From contig CM055097.1 in NCBI GenBank assembly GCA_029204225.1, forward strand, positions 27,125,039-27,189,038: DNA of 64,000 nucleotides, in the 5' to 3' direction. Each line of letters begins with the position of its first letter. Within the stretch, counting starts at the first letter, position 1. The translations under genes and the position numbers were made by a program. Source of the DNA: Diphasiastrum complanatum. Lineage: Eukaryota > Streptophyta > Lycopodiopsida > Lycopodiales > Lycopodiaceae. The notes below the pieces were generated by a model, which ran no database searches, was not told where the DNA came from, and saw only the letters and a list, made by a program, of their open reading frames with translations. Positions 1-11,164 of this stretch are shown in pieces.

Positions 1-89
1 GACAACATGTTAATCCTCTTCATCTCCTTTGATGCTTGATGTGCTTGGATCTAGGGTTGAAGGTGGATAGGAAATACTTGCTACAATTT

Positions 90-107
90 TGGCGCCGTTG
101 CCGTGGA
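90..107 (+). promoter_or_regulatory. Primer-binding site, tRNA-Asp type
   Basis: The sequence TGGCGCCGTTGCCGTGGA lies 4 bases after the LTR end. It is complementary to the 3' end of plant tRNA-Asp with one mismatch (T where G is usual). This primer type is typical of the Athila/Tat branch of Ty3/gypsy elements. Confidence 0.75.
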
Positions 108-290
108 GCTACGCCAATTTTTCATTTTCAGCAAGTTTATGATACATGTATGGTGGTTAGCTTGCATTTAGGCATCTTGGTTTTGGCATGTTAGGATTAG
201 CTTTGCATTATGGATGTGATTTGTGAGAGTTATGTCCAAAAACGTTCAAAAAATGAGTGGGAACTGTTTTTTGTTTTTTTAATTTTTCTG

Positions 291-680
291 CCCTTTTCTA
301 TTCAATTTTTGCCCAACTTTCTATTCTCTGTAATTCGATCTGAATAGGTAGGATTGTAGAGCATTGAAAGGGCTTTCTAGCCATACTTTTTTTTTTGGAT
401 TCCGTTAAGTATTAAGCAAGTTACAAATTTTTTAAGTTGGCAACAAAATTCTGTAAACTTGTCAAAAACCAGAAATTTCCAGATTTTTTATTTTTCTGCC
501 CTGTTTGATCCATATTTTGCACTACCTTCTATTCTCTATAATTCGATCTGAATAGATATTGTAGAGCATTGAAAGGGCTTTCTAGAGATAAAATTTTTCT
601 TTTTCATTTCGTTAAGTATTAAGTTACAAATTTTTGAAATTGTCAAAAAAACAAAATTCTTTAACCTCGTCATTAGCTTC
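291..680. repeat. Imperfect ~205-bp tandem duplication inside the short LTR element
   Basis: The stretch containing 'ctattctctgtaattcgatc' and 'gtagagcattgaaagggctt' at about 291-470 recurs at about 497-680 with small indels. It is non-coding, and T-rich runs flank each copy. Confidence 0.6.
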
Positions 681-893
681 AACAATGTCATTGCTAGCCA
701 GCAGCAGCACCTATCTACAAGGATCAAAATCAACAAGCATTATCTTGTAATACTTTTTTGGATGGTGTCTACCCATTTGTCAATGAATAAGGTTATCATG
801 AATGGCCACCGGACCCATATGATTATTATTGAAAATTTGCATTCAAGCGCCGAGGTTGGTGTCATGGGACCTCCACCAATTTTGGTGGGGTAT

Positions 894-1602
894 TGTTGGA
901 GGGTTTGCTGATTCCAAAGCAACCCTAACCATAGCTAATAAGTGAAAGGGATTTGGTACCCTGCGTGTGTAAGTCCAACCCGATGATCACAAAATTATTT
1001 GATTAGTTAAAAGTTAATAAAAGGACTTTAGGCCTTTTTGCGGCAATTAAATATCGCAAGGCCTAATAGTCAAGTTAGTGAATAAAAAGGGCTCCCCCCA
1101 ATTTTCGAATTTCAAATAATAAGGGAGGTGGAGATTGGCCAATAGGATTTGAGGCCAAAGCCCTAAGATCCACTATATAGAGTGGTGGATTCAAGTTATT
1201 TTGTACATTCACTTTCATTTCAATAAAGCAAGTGGAACCTCTTTCGAATGAATATGGAATGTCCTTGCTCTTCTTCTCTCTTCCTCCATCTCTCATGTTT
1301 TCTTTGGATTTGCTAATTGTTGGATTTGATGCTTGTTGGAGTTTATCTTTTATTATACTGTTTGTGAGAGAGAAAAGTAAGATCTATAATTGCTTGAGTA
1401 GTGTTAATTGCTAGTGTTAATGGATCATAATGTTAATGTTTAGTGTTAGATGTGGATCATAAGCATGTGCTTGATTATGAATTATGCTATCGCTCTCATG
1501 GGAACAAATCTTTGCGTGATAACATGTTAATCCTCTTCATCTCCTTTGATGCTTGATGTACTTGGATCTGGGGTTGAAGGTGGATAGGAAATACCCACTA
1601 CA
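894..1602 (+). repeat. 3' LTR of the short gypsy-type element (709 bp)
   Basis: It starts TGTTGGAGGG after the polypurine tract and ends CACTACA. Its last 85 bases match window positions 1-85. A TATA-like stretch (ccactatatagagtgg) lies near 1171-1186, as expected for an LTR promoter. Confidence 0.75.
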
Positions 1603-2880
1603 GTTAGTAATGTGCCAACTCCTCGTATTCCAACTGCGGGGCCTTTCCATGTACAATCTACCCTTCAATACCCCTTTCCTTATCCATCGTACCATGGGTC
1701 GGCTGATAAGGATATTAAACCGCCAAAGTATGCGAGTATGACTTAACAATGACGCATCGACTTTGTGGATTAGTGGTTTAATAAGTGGGAAAATTACTTT
1801 GAACTACGTTGAGCTTCAACTTATGAGGCTTGGTGGATTAAGAAAGGGGCCCTATCACCTCAATGATGTGGCTGATAGGTGGTGGCGCAAAGTACAACAT
1901 ACCCTTGGTTATCCAACAACATGGGCTAATTTCAAGGTCATTAAAAACCAAATGTCTCACCACACGAAGCATGTGAGGGCTATGTGCTCAAGATTGTTGA
2001 TCCCCAAAAGCCATTTCGTTTAGAAACATATGCTAGTGACATTGTCATAGGACCAATCCTCAGTGAGGCAGGGAGGACAATGGCTTTTGAAAGTAAAAAG
2101 CTAACTCCTGCTCAATAGAGATACCCAACACATAAGGAGGAATTATACGCCATCTTACATTCACTCAAAATGTGTTGACACTTTTATATGGTGCCAAATT
2201 TTATGTATATAATGACCAAAGTGTTCTTGAAGTATTTCTATATTCAGCCTAAGTTGAGAGGTCGCCGAGCTCATGCAGAGTTTCATTTAAAAATATTGTA
2301 CAAAAAAGGCCAAGAGAATGTGGTTGTTGATGCTTTATCTCTCATATAATGTATCAGATGTCTTTCACAATTGTTGAAAGTGAGCTTATCAATGAGATTA
2401 GGCAAGCTCGACAAAGATACAAGCATTGTAAGTGTGTGTGGCCTAGCACTCTTGAGATATCCCAAAGGCTCTAATGGTGAGTGGCTCTTCAAGGAAAACA
2501 CATTTTTGACATACCGTGTGCAAGCATGTATGTTGAAACGGAATGGTAAGTATTACATGCCAGACATGGATGGACTTCACGCTAATATCCTTCATGAATA
2601 CCATGATAGTTCCTATGCAGGGCATCCTGGAGCAGATAAGATATAGAACTAGTGAGCAGACACTATTTTTTACCACACATGCAACGACACGTGAAAAAGT
2701 ACATCCAACATTGCATCGCTTGTTAAGTGAACAAGGCAGAGAGAGTAAGCTCTCTAGTTTGCTCCACCCATTGGAGATTCCCCAAGGTAGATGGGAGAGT
2801 ATCTGAATGGATTTTATTGGACTACCTAGAACGCAATCTAAGTTTGAATACGTAATGGTAGTTGTAAGGTTCGCCAAGTG
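1603..2880 (+). pseudogene. Degenerate Ty3/gypsy gag, RNase H and integrase fragment
   Basis: Translation in shifting plus frames gives a Gag-like segment (about 1640-1985: PPKYASM, then ADRWWRKVQHTLG). It jumps to an RT/RNase H tail (about 2020-2340: SEAGRTMAFESKKLTPAQ, YPTHKEELYAI, then KKGQENVVVDALS). An integrase zinc-binding and core start follows (about 2540-2870: LHANILHEYHDSSYAGHPGA, then MDFIGLPRTQSKFEYVMVV). Stops and frameshifts are frequent, and most of RT and the integrase core are missing. It lies directly against the end of the preceding LTR. The order fits a chromovirus-like element reduced by internal deletion. It is not expressible. Confidence 0.8.
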
Positions 2881-2892
2881 AAGATCTTCTAG

Positions 2893-3010
2893 ATCATGTT
2901 GCATGCACCAAAAGGACTATTGTGGAGCCAAACCACCCAACCAACTCAAAACCGAGAGTCAAACCCCAATCAGCTTCTCCCCCGAGCCACAGTGAAGGGA
3001 GATAGTGTAT
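2893..3010. repeat. Interspersed repeat copy shared with 53288-53400
   Basis: A block starting 'gttgcatgcaccaaaaggac' and running through 'aaccacccaaccaa' and 'caatcagcttc' recurs at about 53288-53400 in the same orientation. Both copies sit beside gypsy integrase sequence. The family is not identified. Confidence 0.55.
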
Positions 3011-4690
3011 CAACTCCATCACAATTTGCTACAATCATTCCTACTTCTACATTAATTTTTACCTCTTTTGTGTCTAAAGTGCTAGATCCTTAAGACAATG
3101 TTGTCCAAAGGTGATGATTGAAATCCACTAGAAGAGTTTTTGTTTCAAGCATAAGAGCCAAGACTGTTAGGGTGAAAATTAAATCCAGTCCCCTAGTGCC
3201 ACAGCCACTGTAAACATCCATGACGCCTATCATGCTAATTCTCATTACTATGTATAGATCATAAGGAGATGGCACATAGCTCTAGTGAAGACAAGAAGCA
3301 CTCATTCCTATATTATCACCCAAAGCCTTTTCCAAGTTCATGCTACTCAAATGAGAGCACCCCATGCATTACATGTGGAGGTTACAAACTCCAAAACTTT
3401 TCAAAGTACCAAAATGTTACGTGGTATTTGGTACCAAATTCAAGATTTTAGGGCACATACAAATCTTTACTCTCAAAGGCTTATGTCGTAGCTTTACTAT
3501 GTGTACCTCAAGAGCACAGTTGCCCATTCCGGAACGCAAATCTTTGTGGGAGATGGTATGAGCAACTCTTTGTTATGGTCGTGGGTGTTGCTCATACCAC
3601 GTTCTTTGTAAGAAATTGCTCTATAATCATCAATTACTGTCAATTTTTTTACATGTGATTTTTTTTTTGTGGATATGGTCACGATTGCGACCCTAAGGCC
3701 TCAAATGATTGTTCTTCCCTAGAAGAGATCAATATTTGGCGTGCACTGCATTCAGCCACTTGTTGAGCTAACTCTTCATCTTGAATGAGATTGCTTCTTA
3801 AAAAGAACGTAGAGTCTAGTTCTTGGGTATGGCATTGCATCCATGGGACCCTAGGCTTACTACAAGAAGAGATTTAGCTATGAATGTATCACGAAGTGGA
3901 GATAGTAATAGGTCATGATAGGATGATAATACAAGTAGCAGGAACGAGTGGTAATAAACAAAAGGACAAAGCAAGAGTCGGAGACAAAAGTAGTGAAGTA
4001 GTGCTTGTAGTGTGAAAAAGTAGGCTGAGCAAACAAAAAGTGAATCTTTAAGCTAGTAAACTACAAGAAAGGATTGTGTAAGGCGTTATTGAGATCGATG
4101 TGAAATTCACTTTGGATGCCACATGAGATCTAACATCATGCCATTACACTTGTGTTTGGGTCTCCTCCATCTTGGAATTGAGTAGGTGTCTCGTTTATTG
4201 AGTACATTTGAGTGGATTGTGTGGATGCCCTAGTGCATTCAGAGTGGAGAAGCATTTGCTTCTTCATCGAGTGATTAATTGATTGATTGAGAGAAAGCAA
4301 TTTCAACAATAGTTCGACATTTCAAATGTATAGAACCTAGAGTATGTCGTACAAGATTCCAAAGAAAACATTACATATGCATGAGACTAATATTAAGTGT
4401 TTTGAAGACGCTACAAATCCCGTGTCATCTTGCTGGAATTTGTCGCAGCATTGGAGACAATTTAACAATTTATGCCATATGATAAGGTTGCAGAATTGAT
4501 TCCTCGGTAGGACACAACAAACTGAAAACAATATTGCCATGTTATTGGTCAACATCTTCCAATACATGTGAAAAATGTCAACTAGTTTAGTTGGACTAAT
4601 TTGGCAATTTGGAGGCCAAAGTGAATTTTCAATTTAAGAGATACATTTTTTTATGTCAATAAGGACTAAAAATAATGTCCTTACTATTTT
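3011..4690. other. Unassigned repeat-derived or intergenic DNA
   Basis: There is no convincing gene. Short open frames near 3269-3561 overlap in three frames and show no family signature, although a copia protease-like string (HSGTQIFVGDG) can be read near 3520-3560. The rest is AT-rich unique-looking sequence. Confidence 0.4.
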
Positions 4691-4699
4691 GAGCAAGTA

Positions 4700-5065
4700 T
4701 ATAGGTGGATTAGGTCGACTTTGAACTTACTCTAATTGGTTAGAAGAGGTACATTGAATCTAGTCAAGTTATCTAGCTTTTTGGAGAAGTTTCTAAAAAC
4801 TTCCATAAGTTGATAAGCTTGGGCAAAATGATCTAAATAGGTCAAGAGGCTGTTATAAATAGACATACAAGTGTGTGGGACAAATTCATCTCTCTCATTC
4901 GTCTCTCATTAATTCTTATGGAAGATATCTCTTTGGGTTTCTACATCCATTTTTGCATCTTGGTGGTGATATAGTGAATTTTTGTGTGTAGAATGTTGTT
5001 TTTTTAATGTGTATGGATCCACACGTGTGAGTATTGATATTGTACAGCTGTTGTACGGACAGGGA
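4700..5065 (+). repeat. Possible LTR-like promoter region
   Basis: A TATA box (gttataaataga, about 4851) is followed by a CT-rich leader with 'ctctctcattcgtctctcatt', then T-rich sequence. This is the layout of a plant LTR U3-R boundary. No second copy or primer site was found, so the call rests on composition only. Confidence 0.3.
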
Positions 5066-5388
5066 CAATAGAATATCATATCTAAGTGTTTATGACAAGT
5101 TCTTATTGAGTTTTCATCTTCTATGTGTAGTTGATGCAGGATTTCTACATTTGTAATGAAACTAGATGTGCTCTCCAAAATACCTAAAGATCATGGGATA
5201 TAATTAGGTCATTGGGATCTGATTTTTTCACAATACATTCTTAGGATTTTAAGATACTTAATCATGACAATCAAAGATAACATCAAGCTCAGTGAGAGAA
5301 TATACCAATTCAAGGAAGAGCACTATCATTTTGAAATAGTTTTCATGTTGACAACATTTATTAAACTTGCTTGCTTTTTAACCAAATA

Positions 5389-5606
5389 GGACGCGGACGT
5401 GCCAGGGGTGCATCCGGGGGTCCGGACGCGTCCGATTCTTTTTTTAATTTTTTTAAAAAAAGAATTAGTGTATTTAGGCTTAAAAAACTAAAAATAAGAA
5501 ATAAAAAATAAATTGGACGCGCTCGGCCCCGCATCCGGGGGTCGGACGCGTCCGGGTCCAGACGCAGACGGGGATTGCCCACGTCCGGCCCGGACCCTCA
5601 TGTCTG
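5389..5606. mobile_element. GC-rich MITE-like insertion flanked by 9-bp direct repeats
   Basis: The 218-bp block is bounded by the direct repeat AACCAAATA (5380-5388 and 5607-5615), as for a Mutator-type 9-bp target duplication. Two GC-rich arms surround an AT-rich core. Each arm carries the perfect palindrome CGGACGCGTCCG (5423-5434 and 5543-5554) behind GCATCCGGGGG. Terminal inverted repeats are weak (GGACGCGGACGTG against an inverted GGACGTGGGC). No coding capacity is seen. Confidence 0.5.
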
Positions 5607-5615
5607 AACCAAATA

Positions 5616-6198
5616 AATCTAAATTTTTGCCATAAAAGAACTCAAGCGCATAAAACACATTACTGGACAAGACTTCCGTTCTATATTTACCATGCTTTTG
5701 AACTTCAGTAATGATACATAATTGCTTCAAATCAAATACTTGAGCAAAATAGTATTCTGCTCAGGTACAGTCATGCGATGCAGAACACCGATCTAACATC
5801 TTCTGAGATTTTATGGGTGCATTTAGGTTGCACATGAACTTTCGTAGACAAAATCGATTCTTTTCAGCAATTGCCAATTGTTATTTGCTAATAGCTTTTG
5901 TTCCTAACAGCATGTGGATGTAAGTAATGTTCCAAATTGCTTTAAGCTTTTTACACAATTTTAGGCATGCTGTAAATACAACTGTTGGGGTTTAACACGC
6001 ATGCACGCATAAAAACAAAGCACATAAGCGAGGATACTATGATTCTAAACTTTAAGAGGGGTACTCAAAGAAAGGGGGAAGACTAAGCAGAGCGTTAATG
6101 TGGAGACAACTACAAAATATCGAACATCACTTCAAGTACATATTTGAACTCTATCAAAGGAAGAAATTGCTGCATTTGCTGCAACCCTTTCTTATGTT
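5616..6198. other. Intergenic DNA downstream of the trihelix gene
   Basis: This is probably the 3' UTR and 3' flank of the minus-strand gene ending at 6199. No other feature is visible. Confidence 0.5.
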
Positions 6199-7230
6199 TC
6201 ACTTACCTCTTGTCGTTGATGCTGATACATTACTCGTGGCCTTTTTAACTTTTGCTCTTGTAACGGCCTTGACCATCTGCAGTTGCATTTGTGTCCGCTT
6301 CAGCTCCAAGCCAACCAGTAATTCTGTCCGTTTTAGCTCCATCTCGCACCTTAGACGCTCATTATCTTTTTGCAATTCCATCTTGTGCTGCTCAATTCTT
6401 AAAATCCCATCCATAAAACACTTGAGAGCTGGCAAAAAGCTATTCGCCTTGCGACGCTTAGCAATAGCCTTAGCTGCAAGGTTCACCTTAGTCGTTGCTA
6501 CTCCATGATTCTCTGTTCCAATGCCACGCGGAGCCCTTTGAGAAGGCGAAGTGAAGGATGCATCATCTCTTTCATTCTTTGCAGCAGGTGCCGAATCTGC
6601 AGCATTCACATTAACTCTGACCTCAGTATCCATATTATACTGTGACCTTAACCCTAATGGCATACCTTCCACCCCATTCCAAGTTGCAAAACGGTCGAGA
6701 GCATCTGCAGCTGCAGTTTTTCTGGCAATTTCATTACAGGCCAAAAGTTCACACTCCTTGGGCTTATTATCACCAAGCATTCCTTCAAACTTGTCATACC
6801 ATATCCATTTGGAAGGGCCGAAGCAAAGCCGGTCTCTCAGAGATTTTTCCTCTCTATATTTCCTCCTCAGTTTCTCCATTTTGTGCCTACATTGCTCCCC
6901 TGTTCTTGACACACCGCAGCGTAGATTCACTTCCCCTGCCACCTCTTCCCAATTACTGCACCTCAAATTTCCCCGACGCAATGCGATCCACTTCTCCTCG
7001 AATGCTTCCAGCAGACAGGCTGTGGCTATGTCGCTCCATATACTATCCTTGCGATCGCATTGGTGCTTTCCAGAAGCCTCATTGTCTGTTCCTTTCGGTA
7101 GTCTTCCGAAGTCGTCATGCATCATCATCATCGTGTTTGAGGAGCCATTGGCAGCAGCTGCAGTGGCAAGAGTAGGCGGGGAGCAAGATGCATTTGGCGA
7201 ATGTGAGGGTGTGGGATCGGATGAATACAT
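6199..7230 (-). CDS. Trihelix (MYB/SANT-like) transcription factor, single exon, 343 aa
   Basis: A nuclear DNA-binding regulator is predicted. The trihelix domain spans about residues 63-150, with its aromatic positions visible: W65 in SIWSDIA, W94 in CSNWEEVAGEV, and W142/W144 in SKWIWYDKFEGML. The segment RTGEQCRHKMEKLRRKYREEK is the third-helix/basic region. A basic nuclear-localisation-like stretch (KAIAKRRKAN) lies near residue 254. The C terminus (about 275-330) is a charged coiled coil (EQHKMELQKDNERLRCEMEL). Order and length match the SIP1/ASIL-like trihelix clade, whose members are often intronless. The frame also opens at GTG one codon upstream; the ATG at 7230 is the likely start. 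No stops or frameshifts occur, and the codons read cleanly beside a repeat-rich flank. DNA target and process cannot be inferred. Confidence 0.9.
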   Translation of the reverse strand: MYSSDPTPSHSPNASCSPPTLATAAAANGSSNTMMMMHDDFGRLPKGTDNEASGKHQCDRKDSIWSDIATACLLEAFEEKWIALRRGNLRCSNWEEVAGEVNLRCGVSRTGEQCRHKMEKLRRKYREEKSLRDRLCFGPSKWIWYDKFEGMLGDNKPKECELLACNEIARKTAAADALDRFATWNGVEGMPLGLRSQYNMDTEVRVNVNAADSAPAAKNERDDASFTSPSQRAPRGIGTENHGVATTKVNLAAKAIAKRRKANSFLPALKCFMDGILRIEQHKMELQKDNERLRCEMELKRTELLVGLELKRTQMQLQMVKAVTRAKVKKATSNVSASTTRGK

Positions 7231-7267
7231 CACACTTCTTCAAAAGGAAAGAGATCTTCCGTTCGAG

Positions 7268-7322
7268 AAAAGCATGAAAAAAGTAAAGAAAAAAGAGAGA
7301 GAAAAGCATGAAAAAAGTAAAG

Positions 7323-7358
<36 letters not shown>
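7268..7358. repeat. A/GA-rich tandem repeat and (GA)15 tract upstream of the trihelix start
   Basis: A 34-bp unit (aaaagcatgaaaaaagtaaag plus gagaga) is repeated twice and runs into a (GA)n tract at 7329-7358. On the gene strand this is a CT-rich 5' leader or core-promoter tract, about 40-130 bases before the ATG. Such CT tracts are common near plant transcription starts; a regulatory role is inference. Confidence 0.6.
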
Positions 7359-7359
<1 letters not shown>

Positions 7360-7361
<2 letters not shown>

Positions 7362-9287
7362 CAGAAGACAAGAGGAGAGAACTAAATGATAGAATATCTT
7401 ATGCAAGATTGTTTCACCTTGTGTTGATCAAGCCCTTAGGGTTATGCTATTTTTATGGGGAAGATGGGATGCCACAAGTCTTATTTTGGAAGCGACACGA
7501 GAGGCGGCCTCAGGTTAACAGCCTACGGAAATGAGGGAGCCAACCACATGCTGGATATAGCACTTACCTCCCACATGTTATGAAAGGAGCACATTAGAGT
7601 GGTCGGAGGCAAGAACATGGGCAAGTAGGAGGCATCCTCAGGAGGTTGATTTTTTTAACCTCTTCCTATTTTTCGAGGTTATGGCCTATCCATGGAGGCA
7701 AGAGGGAACCTAGGGTGAATATACCCTCCATCATGTGGCCCTGCCTAGAGGCTCCATGTGCGAGCTCCGCTACACTAGGGCAAAAAAGGGCTCCAGAGCT
7801 CCCACTACACCAGGGCATAAGGCTTGAGGGTAAAGAGGGACTCCCCTGGCACAATGCCACGTCTGAATTTTTCTTTTAAACCTTTTTTTTTAATTAATTT
7901 TTTTTTTTAATAGAGGTTTTCACATTTTGTGCAAAATTTTTGACAAGGCATTGCAAAGGCAATATTATGTGTTCATCGATGGAGTTTTTTGGAAAAGTCA
8001 ACATTAAAGTCCATGTCTTAATTCATTTATAAGGGTATGTGTGCACAAACAACTTTGTCACATCGCTAAGGACTTTATTTCAAGAACTTGGTCCTTCAAC
8101 TGGACCTCCATCTGGAAATCATATGCTCATGCTTCAGATGCGCCTTTTATATACAACTCATAAATAGCAAAAGGTCCTTTCTTTTTCTTTTTCTTGCATG
8201 TTTTCCCCAAGCTCTCTTACATGACGCACCAACATTATCATCAACAATAAAGATTATCTAAGGCAGGTTTCATACTACAATGCTCCTCCCATTGGTTCAG
8301 GGAAGAAAAATGGGTCTCCACCCTTTCAAACTTAACCTAAGTTGTCATCATGTGGCAAATGAGGTGGCATGGGACTCATGCTACATAGGTGCAACTCAAG
8401 CCCATTTTTGGGGCCTAGGGACATTGCCTGGAATGTTGAGTTGCCAAGGACAATTTCACAAAAGACCAATCAAATCATAGGGGTTCAAATTGGCCAATCA
8501 AATTATGGCCCTTCATTTGACAATTGTTAGCCAAGTCTAAAAGGAAGATGGTCCATTGCCCATCAACTCAACCCAAATTCAAAAAATGGGTGGCAAGTCA
8601 AAGGGCCAAGCAAAGGGACATGCGACTAATCTGAAACCACTCTAATTGCATTCAAAATCATTTCATGTATTTTATTTTTTTGTTGCCATATTTCTACTCA
8701 TACACAATCTTTGAGTGAGAGTTCAACCTTTGAAGTAAGAAAACTAAATGCTAACCATTATGCCACCATGCTCAGACAACTAGGATTTGAAAATAACGAA
8801 TCACCTTGCATCTAATCTTAAACAGTCACACTTATTATTCAAGACATTTGTGGAAATGCCTTTGTGGTATACCACAACATTCTTGTTTTTTTTCCTCATT
8901 TTTTTTTTACATAAGGTGCATGTGGACAACCGATGACAAGCTATCACATAGCACATGCACAATTTGTCAGAATGTGCTTGTGCTATGTGGTAGTCTATCA
9001 TTGGATGTCTACATCCACGTTCCATCAAACTTTTCATGTGTTATGTGTCAAATTTTTAATAGTTGTCCTCTTGAGAATTGAGATAAAAAAAACTCAAAAA
9101 AAAAATTGATTCTAAATTTGCATGAACATTTTGATTATGGTGCCTCCATAATACAAAGAAAAGTTGAGCACTTGGCATAATGTTTCATGAAGATCATTAT
9201 GTTTTTGCTAAGCTCTTATATGATGAAAGTTCATGAGCTAGATTATCTATATAGTTAACACTATTTTAGAGTGTGTGTGTGATCAAG

Positions 9288-9288
<1 letters not shown>
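7360..9288. other. Intergenic DNA, trihelix promoter side
   Basis: No gene is recognised. The first few hundred bases are likely the trihelix promoter. The stretch 7640-7880 is a moderately GC-rich unit of unknown origin. A short stretch near 8925-8955 (gtgcatgtggacaaccgatgacaagc) is nearly repeated at about 32768-32793, so part of this is an interspersed repeat. Confidence 0.4.
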
Positions 9289-9365
<77 letters not shown>

Positions 9366-9392
9366 GCGCGTGCACACACACACACACACACA
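9289..9392. repeat. (CT)36 and (CA)10 microsatellites
   Basis: (CT)n runs from 9289 to 9360. A short GC-rich spacer (gcatcgcgcgtg) separates it from (CA)n at 9373-9392. Confidence 0.95.
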
Positions 9393-9576
9393 GACCCCCC
9401 ATCGGCAAGCACACTTCGCTAGTAATAAAATGTGTTCCTTGTCAACAATAGTGGGACCAGTTGGGTGGGAATAAATTCACGTGAGGAAGAAGGGAAATCA
9501 TCAACTTCATCAATTGAAAAATAGAGCCTTGATAATATATCAAGCACTAAGTTGATAAGAGTCAGAAGAACCATAT

Positions 9577-10259
9577 CATTCTCCACATTTTGTCGGCTAC
9601 AATGTGACACAAAAGCAATGTACGTGAATGCAACAAGGGTCTTGTTTTTGGAGCAAAATCTTCTCACAATGTGAATGGATGAGTCACAACCTTCTTGACA
9701 AGAATCAAGTATTTGTGGGATCAATTGGGAATCATCAATGAAACCATTTGTGAAATCAACATAATAAGTATTATGATGAATGCATTGTCATCTTCATATT
9801 GATATCTCGTTACAACACTGATGGTACAAGAGAAGATGACCATATTTGAGGGATTCTCAAGGGACATACCAAAGACTCAAAGAATAATGATCCAAAGTAC
9901 TGAAAGGGCTAATTTGAGTGATTGTTGTCAAACAATTTTGAAGCCGTTTTGGGCATTTTTGGTGAAAGAATTAAAAAATCTTAGTAGTGCACCAAAAAGC
10001 AAATGCCATAGCTCATTGAAGAGCATCTCCTAGGGCCACTCAAATGAAGGTAAATTGTGGAATTATGACCAGTTAAAATTTTCACATCTTCTTATTTTCC
10101 AGCTTACTGAAAAAACTATTGTGCACATCAATGGAGGAGATTTTTTATGTTGTAAATATTTCAATGGGGTGAATTTGGATCACAACTAGGCAACATCAAA
10201 TATCTAAATATATAATTACATTTCAAAAGAGAAATCCTCCTTGGAAGCTTTTGACCTCC

Positions 10260-10339
<80 letters not shown>

Positions 10340-10898
10340 GGGTAGTACCTAATTTTATGGCACCCCCTCTTGCTTTTTATTGTCTAAGTTAGTGGCATAC
10401 CCCCAAATGTTGTGAACTTTTTGGTGGGAGTTTTGTTTTCTCAAATTTCCTCTTAAATGAAAGGTTTTTTTCATGAAGCTCCAGGAGGACGTTTTACTTT
10501 TGTTATTCTCCACATTTTATCGGCTACAATGTTACACAAAAGCAATGTACGAAGCAGTGAATGCAACAAGGGTCTTATTTTTGGAGCAAAATCTTCTCAC
10601 AATGTGAATGGATGAGTCACAACCTTCTTGACAAGAATCAAATATTTGTGGGATCAATTGGGAATCGTCAATGAAACCATTTGTGAAATCAACATAATAA
10701 GTATTATGATGAATGCATTGTCATCTTCATATTGATATCTCATTACAGGACTGATGGTACAAGAGAAGATGACCATATTTGAGAAATTCTCAACAATTTT
10801 ATTGTAGAAAAAGACATCACAACTAGGCAACATCAAATATCTGAATATATAATTACATTTCAAAAGAGAAATCCTCCTTGGAGGCTTCTGACCTCCAT

Positions 10899-10992
<94 letters not shown>

Positions 10993-11164
10993 GGGTAGTA
11001 TTTTATTTTATGGCACCCCCTCTTGCTTTTTATTGTCTAAGTTAGTGGCATACCCCCAAATGGTGTGAACTTTTTGGTGGGAGTTTTGTTTTTTCAAATT
11101 TCCTCTTAAATGAAAGGTTTTTTCCATGAAGCTCCAGGAGGACGTTTTACTTTTGTTATTCTAC
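9577..11164. repeat. Tandem duplication with internal deletion, each copy carrying a long (CT)n
   Basis: Unit 1 (about 9577-10507) has an A block (9577-9856), a middle part and a B block (10187-10507). Unit 2 (about 10505-11164) has the same A block (to about 10795), lacks about 320 bases of the middle, and repeats the B block (about 10815-11160). The (CT)n tracts are at 10265-10339 and 10900-10990. The junctions share ATTCT, present at the start of A and at the end of B. No coding signature is seen. Confidence 0.8.

Larger units (their letters stand above)
1..1602 (+). mobile_element. Short Asp-tRNA-primed LTR retroelement, 5' LTR cut by the window edge
   Basis: Bases 1-85 match bases 1518-1602 closely, so 1-85 is the tail of a 5' LTR and 894-1602 is the 3' LTR. 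Both end in CA, and the 3' LTR begins TGTTGG. A primer-binding site follows the 5' LTR at 90-107 and a purine-rich tract (TTGGTGGGG) precedes the 3' LTR. The interior (86-893) is only about 0.8 kb and has no retroviral reading frame, so this is a non-autonomous (TRIM/LARD-like) or internally deleted gypsy-type element. The target duplication cannot be checked because the left end lies outside the window. A related LTR lies inverted at about 24955-25644. Confidence 0.75.

Noticed and set aside
3269-3561. Possible copia gag-protease text in three overlapping plus frames
   Set aside because: Only one short string (HSGTQIFVGDG) resembles a protease block; no DSG site, knuckle or neighbours support it.
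5361-5730. Pro/Arg/Gly-rich minus-strand frames
   Set aside because: They arise from the GC-rich MITE-like insertion and have no protein signature.
6551-7534. Plus-strand open frame of 327 codons overlapping the trihelix gene
   Set aside because: It is the antisense shadow of the conserved minus-strand gene, ends in (GA)n-encoded ER repeats, and shows no family motif.
10654-10992. Minus-strand frame encoding RERERER...
   Set aside because: It is translation of a (CT)n microsatellite. The same applies to 27012-27266 and 47405-47635.
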